From NCBI GenBank assembly GCA_007026445.1, contig VDMD01000017.1, forward strand, positions 186,001 to 250,000: a DNA stretch of 64,000 nucleotides. The letters are read 5' to 3'. Positions 46,506 to 57,215 of the stretch are shown here, one piece after another (the first letter of the stretch is position 1; each line of letters opens with the position of its first letter). The position numbers and the translations under genes were made by a program. Under the pieces are notes generated by a model. It searched no databases. It was not told the origin of the DNA and saw nothing but the letters and a program-made list of their open reading frames with translations. The DNA is from Schizophyllum amplum (lineage: Eukaryota; Basidiomycota; Agaricomycetes; Agaricales; Schizophyllaceae).

Positions 46506-47806
46506 CTAGGCGCGAGCACGGGCAGCTAGAGCGACGCCGTACTGGAAGTAGGCCCAGTCGTTGCTCGAAAATCTGGGTGTCGGGAAGCGTCCGTTGCGTT
46601 TCGCCCACGCCGGCGTGTAACGGATGGGGTCGCGTCCACGCGCGGACGGCCAGGGCGCCCGACGTATAGGGGAGAGCGGCGCGTGAAACTCGGGAGACGA
46701 CGAGGCGTACGGACTTGAGAGCGCAGCTAAGCGGGTGGAGCGACGTAGCTTGCGAGGCGAGCGAGGTGATTCTTGTTCGAAAGGCTTAGCCTTAAGGTCG
46801 ACTCTGCGGAGCCACGCAGACACCTTGGTACGAGGATCAGCAGCGTCGACGGTCGCATGCGCATCGCCCAGAGTTCTCGTTGCTTCGGGTAGAGAAGCTT
46901 CCTCGGAGGCGGAGGGATCGTAGCCAGAGGCTTCAGTCGCACTCAAGTCCGTGTCGTCCATTTCAAACTTCGGTGCATCAACGAACCACTTTGGGGGTGT
47001 GATCTGTTCAAGACGCCACTGGTCGACGATCTCGGCGGCACACACACGCCATTGCGCGTTCATCTCGGTGGGTGAATGAAGGGCGAAGGCCTTCCTCGCC
47101 CACGTCGAGACCGAGAACGGGTGTGCGTAGCACTCAACAACAGGATATTGACCGCTTCCCTCCAGCAAATCTATCTTCAACAAGGGGTGCCAGCGGTTGT
47201 TCAGATCGTCATCAGTCTGCGGCTGCATCTTGTATTTCTTCTGTAGCTCGCGGGCGGCATCGGTGAATGGGATGAAAACGTATCGATAGGGCCCTCCATT
47301 GGGGGCAAGCTAGCCTCAGGTCAGTTGTCTTTGTTCATACGAGCGCGAGATCATGACTGACCGCAGTCCATGGCCGACGCGGTGATTCGTCGGTTTCCTT
47401 GCGGGCCGTGACACCCGCGCGCTGTCTCATGAAGGCCATTGCGTCAATGTAGGTCCTGAATGTGGGCGCAAGTATGAACTGTGCTTCGCAATACATCCTA
47501 CAGATGTCTTTGCGAACTAGCAGACAATCAGCAAACGGCGGGATATGCGAGACATTGGTACAACGTACAACATAGGTTGTTCTCCCAAGACTGCATATGA
47601 AATGAGAGGCTTCCTCGGGGGATACCAAATATCCACTCTTGGCAAGCCAGCTTGACTGTACGGTCAGAAGGAAAGTCGAGATGGTAGAGCTGGGGGTTTA
47701 CCTCAAACTCCTCTGCATTTTCTTCAGGCTCCATGGGACGGCAACGGGATATATGATCGGTAACACCGGAAACAGGGCATCTCAGAATTTCTTTAGAATG
47801 ACGCAT
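46506..47806 (-). CDS. B6: partner protein of A6 (four exons)
   Basis: The start MRHSKEILRCPVSGVTDH is at 47806. Later exons give LACQEWIFGIPRGSL, SWENNLC, VRKDICRMY and FILAPTFRTYIDAMAFM. The last exon (47309-46506) starts LAPNGGPYRYVFIPFTD. It continues with PPKWFVDAPKFEMDDTDL, SATEASGYDPS, SPRKLRRSTRLAALSSPYA and the terminal FSSNDWAYFQYG. It is close to B3 and B8 along the C-terminus and in the 3' flank. Frames are intact and it is head-to-head with A6 (401 bp). The role is unknown; as in other B proteins, histidines corresponding to the A active site are not seen. Confidence 0.78.
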
Positions 47807-48207
47807 GGTTTGTGCTCTTCCCAGTAGGTAGCAGATTAGTGGCAGAGGATGGAAGCAAGAAGACAAAGAGGAAGTTGCCGCATGCCACGCGTCGGGCCGA
47901 CGGCCCGTGCTCATCAACGAACAATAATTGAAACACAGGCGGACCATTGTTCGCCTCTGTTAGCACTCGCTGCAACCTGCGCGCCTGCCCGCTTGTCATT
48001 CGGCACCACCGGCCTTCGCACAATCGATTATCTGGCGCGTTCGATAGGCTGCGCATCTGCATTTTGGTACCATATTTGTCGTGGGTTTGACTTGAATCCA
48101 CGTGTACTACCCGAACAATGGGAGGTCCCGCCGAACCAGCCGGCCGACTATATAACGGCTGTTTTGCGGTGGTTACTTGCCCTTTCCCTTTCACCCTTCC
48201 CCCCATC
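47807..48207. promoter_or_regulatory. Bidirectional promoter of pair B6/A6
   Basis: AACAATGG lies at 48114-48121 and TATATAA at 48149-48155, 53 bp before the A6 ATG. GACTATATAACGG is identical to the A3 promoter. Confidence 0.6.
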
Positions 48208-49810
48208 ATGGCTGGGGATGGCGGCAGGAAACGCGACAAGGGGAAGGCACCCGCTGGCGGGACAGCAGACCGAGAGCATACCCCCGCAAAGCCACCCCCA
48301 GTCCATGATGGGCCTCCAACGCCACCCAAGAATACGCCTTACTATCGCACGCCGGATAATAGGGAACGGACCATACGGCGGGCTGGCATTGAAGCTTGCC
48401 TCATGACTGGTCTCTTGGACGGGCTCTCCCTACAGTGCTTTCACGCTGTAGCCAGGTCCCTCGCGAGGACCCATTCGGATATAGTGAGTGCTCCCTGACT
48501 GCTTTGTTTTGTACTCACTGGCAACGCAGTATAAGCGCTTCCGGAACAGTGTAGGGCTGTGGGTCAAAAAGAATGGCAGAAAGGTTCGAGTGTTGAATCT
48601 GGACACGACCGCCAACATGGAGCTTCGTGCGTAGTATCGCGGTTCAGATGAGCGACGCTGACGAGTATTACACTCAGTCGCCGACTTTTTGCATCGCTTG
48701 TTCGACGGTCCCTCGGTGAGGCGCCGGTACGGGCAGGGCATATTCGCCCTCGTTCCTGTAAACTTAGCTTGGTGCTTGAAGCGCATTAAGGATAACCCCG
48801 ACATGCCATATCCTGAGGTATGTACACGCACATTGGATAATGATGACCAAACTTATCCCTTGCAGCTATTCCCAGAGTCGACATACGAGTACACGATTGT
48901 TGTCTTCACGAATGGTACCAACAGACGGGTATCGAGGCATGCGTCTTTCCGTCGCACATACGCCCACGCCCTTCTCGCCGAAAAGCATGACTCAAAGGAC
49001 GAGAGCGACGAAGAATACATCACGGACGATGAGGACAATGAGGAGGACGACGAAGCTGAGGATAGCGAGGACGACCAGGACGACGAGGATGACGAGGACG
49101 ACGAGGACGGAAGCGAGCACGATGAAGACACGAAGTCCAGTGATCTTAACGACCAGAAGGACGAGGATGAAGACGACTCCAGCTCAGATTTGGAACCCAT
49201 GAACGATCCTAACGTGATAGACTTCTTCCTCAATCGCGGCGTACCGGAGCTAGATGTCCCGATGCTGAGCCATCTCAACCCTGTCTTCCCGATCTTCGAC
49301 TTCGCGATGAAGATGCGCACTCGCGTAAGCAAGAAGCAACTAGAACGACAGCTTTCGCCTGAACAGCGCCAGTTTTATTCTGCTCACGTCGAGCACGCGG
49401 TCAAGCACTGGTTCGAGGCACCCAAGGTTGCCGTCGGTGGACTGAAGGACTTTTCGACAGAAGACGACGACCCTCAATCGAAGCGGAAAGCTCGACAGAA
49501 GGCCAAGTCCACCATAGCCGCCAAGGCTGCTCCTATGGCTTCTGTCCAGAAGCGAGTCGCCAAAACCACTCCAGCTGCCGGCTCTTCGCGAGCGCCTCCT
49601 GCTTCCCCCGCTCCCCCCGCCGTTGCAGGCCTGCGGCGCTCCCAGCGTACCGGTGTTCGAGCACGTACTCCCGAAGGCGCGCGCAAGCTCCGCAGCCGTA
49701 CCGTCCCCGCCGCCTCGACAGGCTCCAAACGCACCCCCATCCAAGCATCGATCACCGACGAAGACCAGCCGCCGAAGAAGCGGGCCAGGAAGGCCAATAC
49801 TCGAGGCTAA
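48208..49810 (+). CDS. A6: HNH_2-type nuclease-domain protein with long acidic tract (485 aa, 4 exons)
   Basis: Exons are 48208-48483, 48530-48626, 48678-48817 and 48866-49810. The N-terminus MAGDGGRKRDKGKAPAGG matches A1. The core has ACLMTG, a histidine in QCFHAVARSLARTHSD (the usual PR follows as ARS here), VRVLNLDTTANMEL and ADFLHRLFDG, with FALVPVNLAWCLKRI. About 90 residues rich in Asp, Glu and Ser follow LFPESTYEYTIVVF. Then come DFFLNRGVPELDVP and SHLNPVFPIFDFAMK, and the C-terminal RARTPEGARKLRSRTV and PPKKRARK. The core HNH residues are present, but the proline after the first histidine is lost. Whether that matters is unknown. Confidence 0.82.
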
Positions 49811-51208
49811 GTTACATCGCCGCCGCGTCCAGCGGCTTCAGCGCGTATGTCGCATTTCTACTCCCTATCCTTTCCATTACTACATGTGCATTATAATTCG
49901 CTACTTGTACATTCGCTGTATACACCATTATATTATTCGAGCGAGCCTTGCGCCGCTCATTATACTCGTCGCATGAGTGATCGAAGCGCATTCCACGTCC
50001 ACGGAAACTGGGTGTTGCGAGGCTTTGCGCCGGACGGCAATACGTCAAGAGCCGATGGCAGATACGACCTCGACGCCTGAGATCAGGATTTTCGACTTCG
50101 AATACTAAATAGTACTTATTGGCGTAGCGATGACTGCAATTCTGCATCCCTCAGTCGATTCTCTCCCGGCTGCTCGAGCATGACGGAAAACAGAGTAAGT
50201 GTATAGGCAAACTCAGACGTGCATCGAAGACGAGTAGTGACAGCAGAACTAAGAGCGAACTACAAAGGTGCGTATGTGAGCCAGCGTCAATCACCGTCAA
50301 CGCATGTACTACTCCTTGCCGCCGCCTTCAGTCGTACAACAGCACGTAGAGCGCGTAGCGTTGACTTCAGGACTACTTCGGCAACGATTCTACGCCTCTG
50401 AATATTCGGCTGAGCTCGAGACGCGGTCCACATCATGGATGGCAGGAGAGATATGCGGGGCGCGATGACACGACGCGCAAGCGTGTTGAAAGCGTCGCAG
50501 TCTCGCCGAGTAGGTCATGTATCGAGAGGATTCAGAGCAGTCATTGACCCGTCATGCTCGCAAGTCGTATTATGAGCCAAATCATGAGTCGACGCCGAAA
50601 GCCCTATGACGCCAGCACAACCTGTCCGTCGCAGTGTGCAGCGAGAGCTGCGTCTGCCTGCACGGGGCAGACTCCTTCTGTTGCTCGCCTTCGGGACCCT
50701 GCTCAATTGTTTGCCCCTCTCCGTTGCGCGGCGGGAGTCACAAAGCGCATACGAAGAGCGCTTGACAGTCATCAAGGTCGAGAGGCGAGGCGACGCTGAG
50801 GGTAGAGCCGTGCCGCATTGTCTGTAAGCGAAACAGCGACCGGCGGTCATTTCCGACAATCTCCCAGTCCTTGCCGCCGCTGGCAAATAGACATGTTCGA
50901 ATGATGATGTTGTGCGAGAAGCTATTCTCTGGTGTGGCCTGATATCGATCTTCACGCCTGTTACGGCATTGCCGAGGGACGTCGGCGTTGTCGAATCGAC
51001 TCGGGAAGCGGACCACGCCGCTGCGTGACTGCAATATAGGAGAACCGAGACGTCCATGTATCGGACGCAACAACGGCACGCGTCGGACGTACTGAGTGCG
51101 CCGCTTGGGGCACCCACAGCCAACGCATGCGACGACGCAGTCTCCGTAGAGGTCGGCTATGGCGAAGGGCGCTGCGAGGTGCTCCATTGACCGCGAACGT
51201 CGAAAGAT
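49811..51208. other. Interval between pairs 6 and 7; right part duplicated
   Basis: No gene is supported. From about 50780 to 51180 it is similar to 45537-45910 (shared words include GTAGAGCCGTGCCGCATTG-like and GAGGTCGGCTATG), marking 3' flank of the B7 lineage copied with the relic at 45.5 kb. Confidence 0.6.
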
Positions 51209-52629
51209 CTATGAGGGCAGCGCAGTCCGTCTGTCATCACAGCGAGCTGCAAGAGCTGCACCACGTTGAAAGTACGCCCAGTCATTGCTCGTGAAGTTGT
51301 CCGTTGGGTACCCTCCGTTGCGTTTCACCCACGACGGCGGGTACCGAATGGGATCGCGGACGCGTTCAGAAGGCCACGGCCCGCGACGAGTAGGGGAAGG
51401 TGGCGGCGGCCCGTACGGGCATGAGCGCGCCGCTAAGCGACTAGATCGGCGCAGCTTGCGGGGTGAACGGACCATCTTCTTGTCCTGGACAGGCTCGACA
51501 TTGGGGTCGTCGCAATCAGGGTCGACCTTGCCCAGCCAGGCGATGACTTTCGTCTGCGGGTCAGCGTCGTCGACAGCCGTGTCTTCAGCGGCCGTATCGG
51601 TTGTGCGCGGGATGTCGGCTGGATCAGAAAGACTGGATTTCTCGCGCGCAGGGCACTTGTCGGCAGGCATGTTGAGGGTGGGCGTGCTAGCCGACGCATC
51701 AACGGGGGCAGTAGCCTTCGAGGACTGGCTGACGTCGTAGCCCGCTGCCTCAGAGCTCGCGAGTGTCTCGTCGTCCAAGTCCACCGGTCGTGCGTTGACG
51801 AACCATTCGGGGGCATATGCATCCTCCCCCGTCCACTGCCGGAGGATGTAAAGCAGGCAGATGGACCACTGCGCTTTGACCAAGTCGCCGTAGGAGTGAT
51901 ACTGGAAGGCACGGTCCGCAAGAGTGCATACTGAGTACGGGTTCGCATGGCATTCTACGACGGGGTAAGACTCGGTCCCCGGCAGCCACGGCTCCTTCGA
52001 CACCGGGTCCAACCCGCCATTCAGATCCTCGTCCGTCTGTGGCTGCATCTTAAATTCCGTCTGCAGCTTGCGTGCAGCATCAGTGAACGGAATAAAGACA
52101 TATCGAAATAGACCATTGGGCGGTGATAGCTGAATTACACAAAAGTCAGTTCCCAGAGCAAATGTCGGCACAAATCATGCGCACCGCTGTCAAAGGCCTA
52201 CGAGGCGACATATCCGACTCGCGACGACGCAATACGCCCGCGCGCTTAGAAAATGACATCATATCCAGATACGTTTTAAAAGTCGGCACGAGGGCAAACT
52301 CCCAACCCGCATATAGTCGAGCAATGTCTTCGCGAACTTTGGATACAATTAACACGCATGTCAGCTAAACTGGAAATGCGGAACGTACAAAGGACCACGT
52401 TATGCACAGTGACGAGATAGTATTGCAGACCACCGCGCTCGAGTCCCCAAAACCATTCCATGCACGCCACCTGTAGCGAGATAGTTTAGTGTACCATCAT
52501 CACAGCTAGTTAGACATTGCGCACCTCGTATTTATCTCCCTCATCTGCGTCTTCCGGAATCAAGTCGACGGTATACATATTGTCAGTTGCACCCGAGATG
52601 GGGCATTTCAGCCAGGGCTTTGAGTCCAT
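51209..52629 (-). CDS. B7: long, divergent member of the B family, partner of A7
   Basis: The start MDSKPWLKCPISGATDNM is at 52629. Following exons give ACMEWFWGLERGGLQYYL, an HNVVLC segment, VREDIARLYAGWEF and ALVPTFKTYLDMMSF. The last exon (52129-51209) is the longest of the family. It begins LSPPNGLFRYVFIPFTDAARKLQ, has APEWFVNARPVDLDDETL and a linker of about 50 extra residues, and resumes SPRKLRRSSRLAARSCPYG with a C-terminus FTSNDWAYFQRGAALAAR. It is the parent type of the relic at 45.5-46.2 kb. The start-to-start spacing to A7 is the shortest in the window (282 bp). The frame is open. Confidence 0.76.
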
Positions 52630-52911
52630 TACAGGTAGCGAAGTGGCTGAGATAGATGATGGGAGTGAAGGAAGGAATCGCGATGGAACGCTTGGACCGA
52701 CGCGACAGCACGTGGTGTATCGCTTTCGTCTCAGATTTGTCATCAGCTGCGGCGTGGGCAGGTCTCCATTTGGCAGTTCGCTTAAGGCGAACAATGGCGG
52801 TCGCGCAACGTGAAGCCGCGCCGGCTTGCCTCCGATGGCCCATCCTTTCAAACTATAAATACCTGGGTGTCACTGTCTTGCCTGCCGTAGTGTCCCTCAC
52901 TCCCGACCTTC
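52630..52911. promoter_or_regulatory. Bidirectional promoter of pair B7/A7
   Basis: AACAATGG lies at 52790-52797 and TATAAAT at 52854-52860, 52 bp before the A7 ATG. The spacing between the two motifs (56 bp) is greater than in A3. Confidence 0.55.
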
Positions 52912-54422
52912 ATGGCTGACGGGTCGCCGTCGCCCTTCGAGGCGGGCCCGTCCCGACCTCCTGCTACCCCAGCTCCAGTCGCCCGCAAGGACGACAACTC
53001 GGACAAGAAAGTCGTCAAACAGTCTCCGAAGCGTCCCTTTGCTCCTGAGGACCTCGCATTGCTCTTCGTGACTCCGAATTATCGCACCCCGATCAACAGG
53101 TCGAGAAGGCTGAAGCGCAAGGTCATAGCTCTAGTTGGCGCCCTATCATGCTTGCTCGTTGGCATGCATCACCGCTTCAGTATGAATGTTGCCCATTGGC
53201 TGCCTAGAACGCTTGAGCGCACTCATCCGAACCTGGTCAGTCAGCCATGAACGAACATCATAGGCCATATCGTTAACTGCTTCTCACAGTTCGCGCGTTT
53301 GCAAGCCGCGCTTGGTCTTATCATACAACGTGAGGACGGTACACATGAACGCGTTTTTCACCTCGACTCCTCCGGCAATCAGGACGTCGGTGAGTTCCTC
53401 GACGCTGTCAATTACTTGCCCAACTTTTTGCTGACTTTGAAGTCTAGTAAACGGCTTTCACCACCCCTCCTTCGACGGTGACGGCGTTGGCTCTGGCATA
53501 TGGTCAATCGTACCAGTCGAGCTGCTTAAGTGTCTGGACCGGATTCGAAACAATCATCATATGAGCTGTCGACAAGTACGTTGCATACGCTTCGGCCCTG
53601 CAGCCTCTGATTGACCATCATACACAGTGGTTCCCAGAGCGTCACTACCTGTATAGACTGCATGTCTATGATCAGGAGTCGCTTGCGCTATTTCACTGCG
53701 GCCCCAAGTTGCGGTCTTACTCGCACCTTCCCTCTGAGGCTCCTACCGCCGAGGAACTCGAGGCCGAAGACATCGAGTTCAGCCAACAGGACGGCCCAGA
53801 CGATGAGGACCAGTCGCCCCTTATCGGGGAAAAGGACATCCCACCCAACTGCGCTACTAGCTCTACAGACACCAGCACGACTTTTCGCATGATCACTCCC
53901 AAGAGCCGTTCCGATTGGATCATGCGATCGCACCTCAACCCTGCCATTGTCATCGCCGACGTTGTCTTGAAGCTACGCTACCGAGTGGAACTTCTGGGCG
54001 ACGAGAACAAATTGGCGAAGAAGGATCTCGAGCTCTATCGTTTGATTTGGCCCACAGTCCAGTACTGGCTCGAAGACGTCGACCCGGCTGGCCCGAATCT
54101 CCAGGCGTCGATCGCAGACGCTTTCGAGAATGGCCCTCGGCGCTCTGAGCGCAACAAGACTGCGAAGACGGAGCCGTTGGCTAAGGCCGAACGACTCGTC
54201 AGCCTCGCCAAGAAGCGCAAGGCCGCTGCCTCTGCTCCCGTGATTGCTCCTGCTCAAGCATCCTCTTCTCGCAATAAGCGTGCCTCTGGGAAGCGTACGA
54301 CTCAGCGGTCGTCTACTGTCGATTCGTCAAAGCCGCGCCCCGGTCCTCGCGCCGACGAGCAGGCGACAGAAGGCGAGCCTGAGAGGAAAAGGCGCAAGCT
54401 CGCCCGATTTGGCAAAGACTAG
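52912..54422 (+). CDS. A7: HNH_2-type nuclease-domain protein, divergent lineage (448 aa, 4 exons)
   Basis: Exons are 52912-53235, 53290-53389, 53448-53575 and 53628-54422. The N-terminus is Pro/Ala-rich. The core has SCLLVGMHHRF and a histidine in AHWLPRTLERTHPNL. Then come LGLIIQREDGTHERVFHLD, an asparagine in SSGNQDV, GFHHPSFDGDG and WSIVPVELLKCLDRI. Then come WFPERHYLYRLHVY and SHLNPAIVIADVVLK, the A7 version of the shared motif, and a Lys/Arg/Ala tail ending ARFGKD. The acidic segment is moderate. Exon 3 is shorter than in the other A genes (128 nt) because a loop before WSIVPV is missing. It groups with A5. Confidence 0.8.
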
Positions 54423-54967
54423 ACGCAACACGTTGCCTCCCCTCGCAGGCGTGGCGCAGCGGGGGAGTTCCTTCTTCTTGCATAGAGCCACTTCATCCTT
54501 TCTTTGTCAACACCTTCGCCGTTCTTTCTCGCACATCTGTACTCTATGCGCGCTTATTATGAAGCAATATCTTGTCATGACTATCTCTACACGCTGTATG
54601 TATAATAGCCGACTCCCGTGTTCACCCCATAACAGCAACTGAACCTCGTTCGATACAAGACTCCCTTGCCGGAGTAAAACTCTTTGAGCCCGGTCAGTGG
54701 ACGCAGACATACCATGCTTTAGGTTTCCGATGAGTGCTCGACAGTTGGGTAGCATCGTGCGGGCGGTATGGCAGGCGAATGAACGACAGAACGACTGGTT
54801 TCGAAGCGGCTGACGCAGCACACTCCTGCAGCCTACAATACCTCAGGGGATCGCGAGGGCGGTGCGCAGGCCTGACGGACGAGACCCTATGAGCGCGACC
54901 GATCGCGAGGCGAAAGCGCCTTGCGCCGTGAGGATTAAACCCGAGAAGCTCGAGGGTCAACGACATA
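54423..54967. other. A7 3' flank, then duplicated B-type 3' flank
   Basis: No gene is supported. From about 54690 to 54967 the sequence resembles the B6 3' flank at about 46160-46460. The homology is broken at 54968 by the TA element and resumes after 55853 next to B8. Confidence 0.6.
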
Positions 54968-55851
54968 CTCCCCGCCACGGAAAAAAGTTGCCATTCCGGG
55001 CTGAGATGATCATGCCCCCGTGCGGCTGTACTTCACACGTCTGTTAATCAAAGTGGATGTATATAAGCCACACCCTCTTAGCTATCTGCATATGCAAGAG
55101 CATTGTGTCGGACGACAGAAATCGGCGTGAATTATGGGAGACAAACAGAGGTCACGTGGCTCATCGACTCAAGGCCGATTTATAAAATCACTGAGTCAAG
55201 CTTTCTCGTGTAAGTGCATGCAGAGGATACAGGGGATTTCTCTGAGCATGCTGCGCCCTTTCATGGCTGCTGTCCATGGCATGGCTGGGAAATATCCACA
55301 GCGAGATTTATTGATTTGTTTTTGGGGAATCACAGCCGCTGCCCTACAATCACGGCTAGGATGGCCATACTATGCTAAGCCTCAAGTGGGGGGAGGAATA
55401 TCCTGTAAAGAAACAGGGATGGGGCTCTCTACAGGAGCGACATTTTCATGATGACCTCTTGCCACACTAACATATTTCATCCCCGACGGCATAAAGTTTC
55501 CCTATTTCTCGATGGAGGAAATTCCAAATATTGCCAGGCTTCTATAATCAAACAAGAGGCATCTAGACTCTTGATTGCGCGTGGTTGCAAAAGTCATTGT
55601 GGCCGTACAGTAGCAGCGCCAGGCAATCAACGAACCGTGGGAGAAATTCACAATGTTGATTTTGATTGCATCACACAGCGAGCAGCACACTTTGCTCCGG
55701 CTCAGTCAACTGTGCTTTGGGCAGGTAAGATAGTACTATACATATATGTGATTGACTAAAGTGCAGACTCCTCCAAGGCGCGATGCAGCGTCGTGAAGAA
55801 ACGAAGACCGGATCTTCGGGCCGCCCGGCAACTTTTTTCCGTGGCGGGGAG
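54968..55851. mobile_element. 884 bp TA-flanked element with 25 bp perfect inverted repeats
   Basis: CTCCCCGCCACGGAAAAAAG starts at 54968, and the 25 bp end is the exact reverse complement of 55827-55851. TA flanks both sides (54966-54967 and 55852-55853). The interior is more AT-rich than its surroundings. It holds only broken short frames with no recognisable transposase, so it is non-autonomous. TA duplication fits the Tc1/mariner superfamily. The B3 and B6 3' flanks show the uninterrupted site (CTGTATGGCGAGTAGATG in B3), confirming insertion. Confidence 0.85.
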
Positions 55852-55909
55852 TAGAGCGAGTAGATGCTGGGGCTTGCATCAAGTCCGAGTCCGCTAGACG
55901 CAGTACGTC

Positions 55910-57215
55910 CTACGCGCGGGCACGGGCAGCGAGAGCGACGCCGTACTGAAAGTAGGCCCAGTCGTTGCTCGAGAATCTGGGTGTCGGGAAGCGTCCGTTG
56001 CGTTTCGCCCACGCGGGTGTGTAACGGATGGGGTCGCGACCACGCGCGGACGGCCAGGGCGCCCGACGTACAGGGGAGAGCGGCGCGTAGAACTCGGGAG
56101 ACGAGGAGGCGTACGGACTCGAGAGCGCAGCTAAGCGGGTGGAGCGACGTAGCTTGAGAGGCGAGCGTGGCGATTCCTCTTCGACAGGCTTGGCCTTGAG
56201 GTCGACTTTACCCAACCAGGTGAACACCTTCGTACGTGGGTCAGCAACGTCAGCGTGCGCGTCTGCCTTGCTGGGCGGTTGAATGACCCGGGGTGCGGAA
56301 GCGTCCTCGGACGTGAGGGCATCATATCCAGAGGCTTCGGTCGCGCTCAGATCCGTGTCGTCCACTTCATACTTGGGGGTATCGACGAACCATCGTGGCG
56401 GTTTAATTTGCTCCAGGTGCCACTGCTCGACTAGGCCGCCTCAGCGGTGCAGTTATGCCACTGTGCACTCAGCGCGGTGGACCGGCGACGGTCAAAGCCC
56501 CGAGTCGCCAGGGTCGAGACCGCATAGGGATGCGCGTAGGACTCGACGACTGGGTAGGCGTCGCTTCCCACCACAAGATCTTTCTCCAGAAGAGGGTGTT
56601 TGCCGTAGTTGAGATCGTCGTCAGTTTGTGGCTGCATCTTGAACTCTTCTTGAAGCTTACGCGCGGCATCGGTGAACGGGATGAAGACATAGCGAAAAGG
56701 GCCTCCTTTGGAGTCAAGCTATTACATGCCAGTATGCGGTATCGCAGAACATAATCGGGACTAAAACTGACCGCAGTCCATGGACGACGCGGTAATTCAT
56801 CGTCGTCCTTGCGACCCGCGACACCCGCGCGTTGCATCATGAAGGCCATTGTATCGATGTACGTCTTGAGTGTTGGTGCAAGAATGAATTCCACGCGTGC
56901 AAACATATCACAGAAATCCTTGCGGACTGTCCAACAGTTAGCGTTTTGCTCGATGGACGGACTTCAAGGTAACGTACGACATAATCTGTTGCCTCATGAC
57001 TGCAGGTGGAAAAGCAGACTTCCTCGAGAAATATCAAATCATATCCATTCCTGCCAGGCCAGCTACCTCACGACGTGAGACTATAGCAATGCAAATGAAT
57101 TTCACAGACAACTAACCTCAAGTTCCTCTACATCCGCCTCCAGCTCGGCCATGGGACGACATAAAGAGAGATCGTCGATAGGACCAGATACCGGACATTT
57201 CAAGAGTTCCTTACA
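55910..57215 (-). pseudogene. B8: broken solo copy of the B family
   Basis: It has the full B layout, including CPVSG, FILAPTLKTYIDTMAFM, FRYVFIPFTDAARKLQEEFKM and FSSNDWAYFQYG. It carries at least four lesions. There is no ATG at the expected start (near 57205-57215). In-frame TGA codons sit just after QEWI and in the codon before the usual ENxLC asparagine. An extra 5 bp at about 56432-56439 shifts the frame after NCTAEA. The remaining C-terminal frame is intact, so decay is recent. No A gene lies beside it. Its closest relatives are B3 and B6. Confidence 0.82.

Noticed and set aside
729..54422. Reading the divergent pairs as an HD1/HD2 A mating-type locus
   Set aside because: The layout is similar, but neither protein has a homeodomain (no WFxNxR helix), and the A core matches HNH_2-type motifs instead.
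54968..55851. A transposase gene inside the TA-flanked element
   Set aside because: Only short, unrelated frames are present, with no DDE or helix-turn-helix motif visible in any frame.
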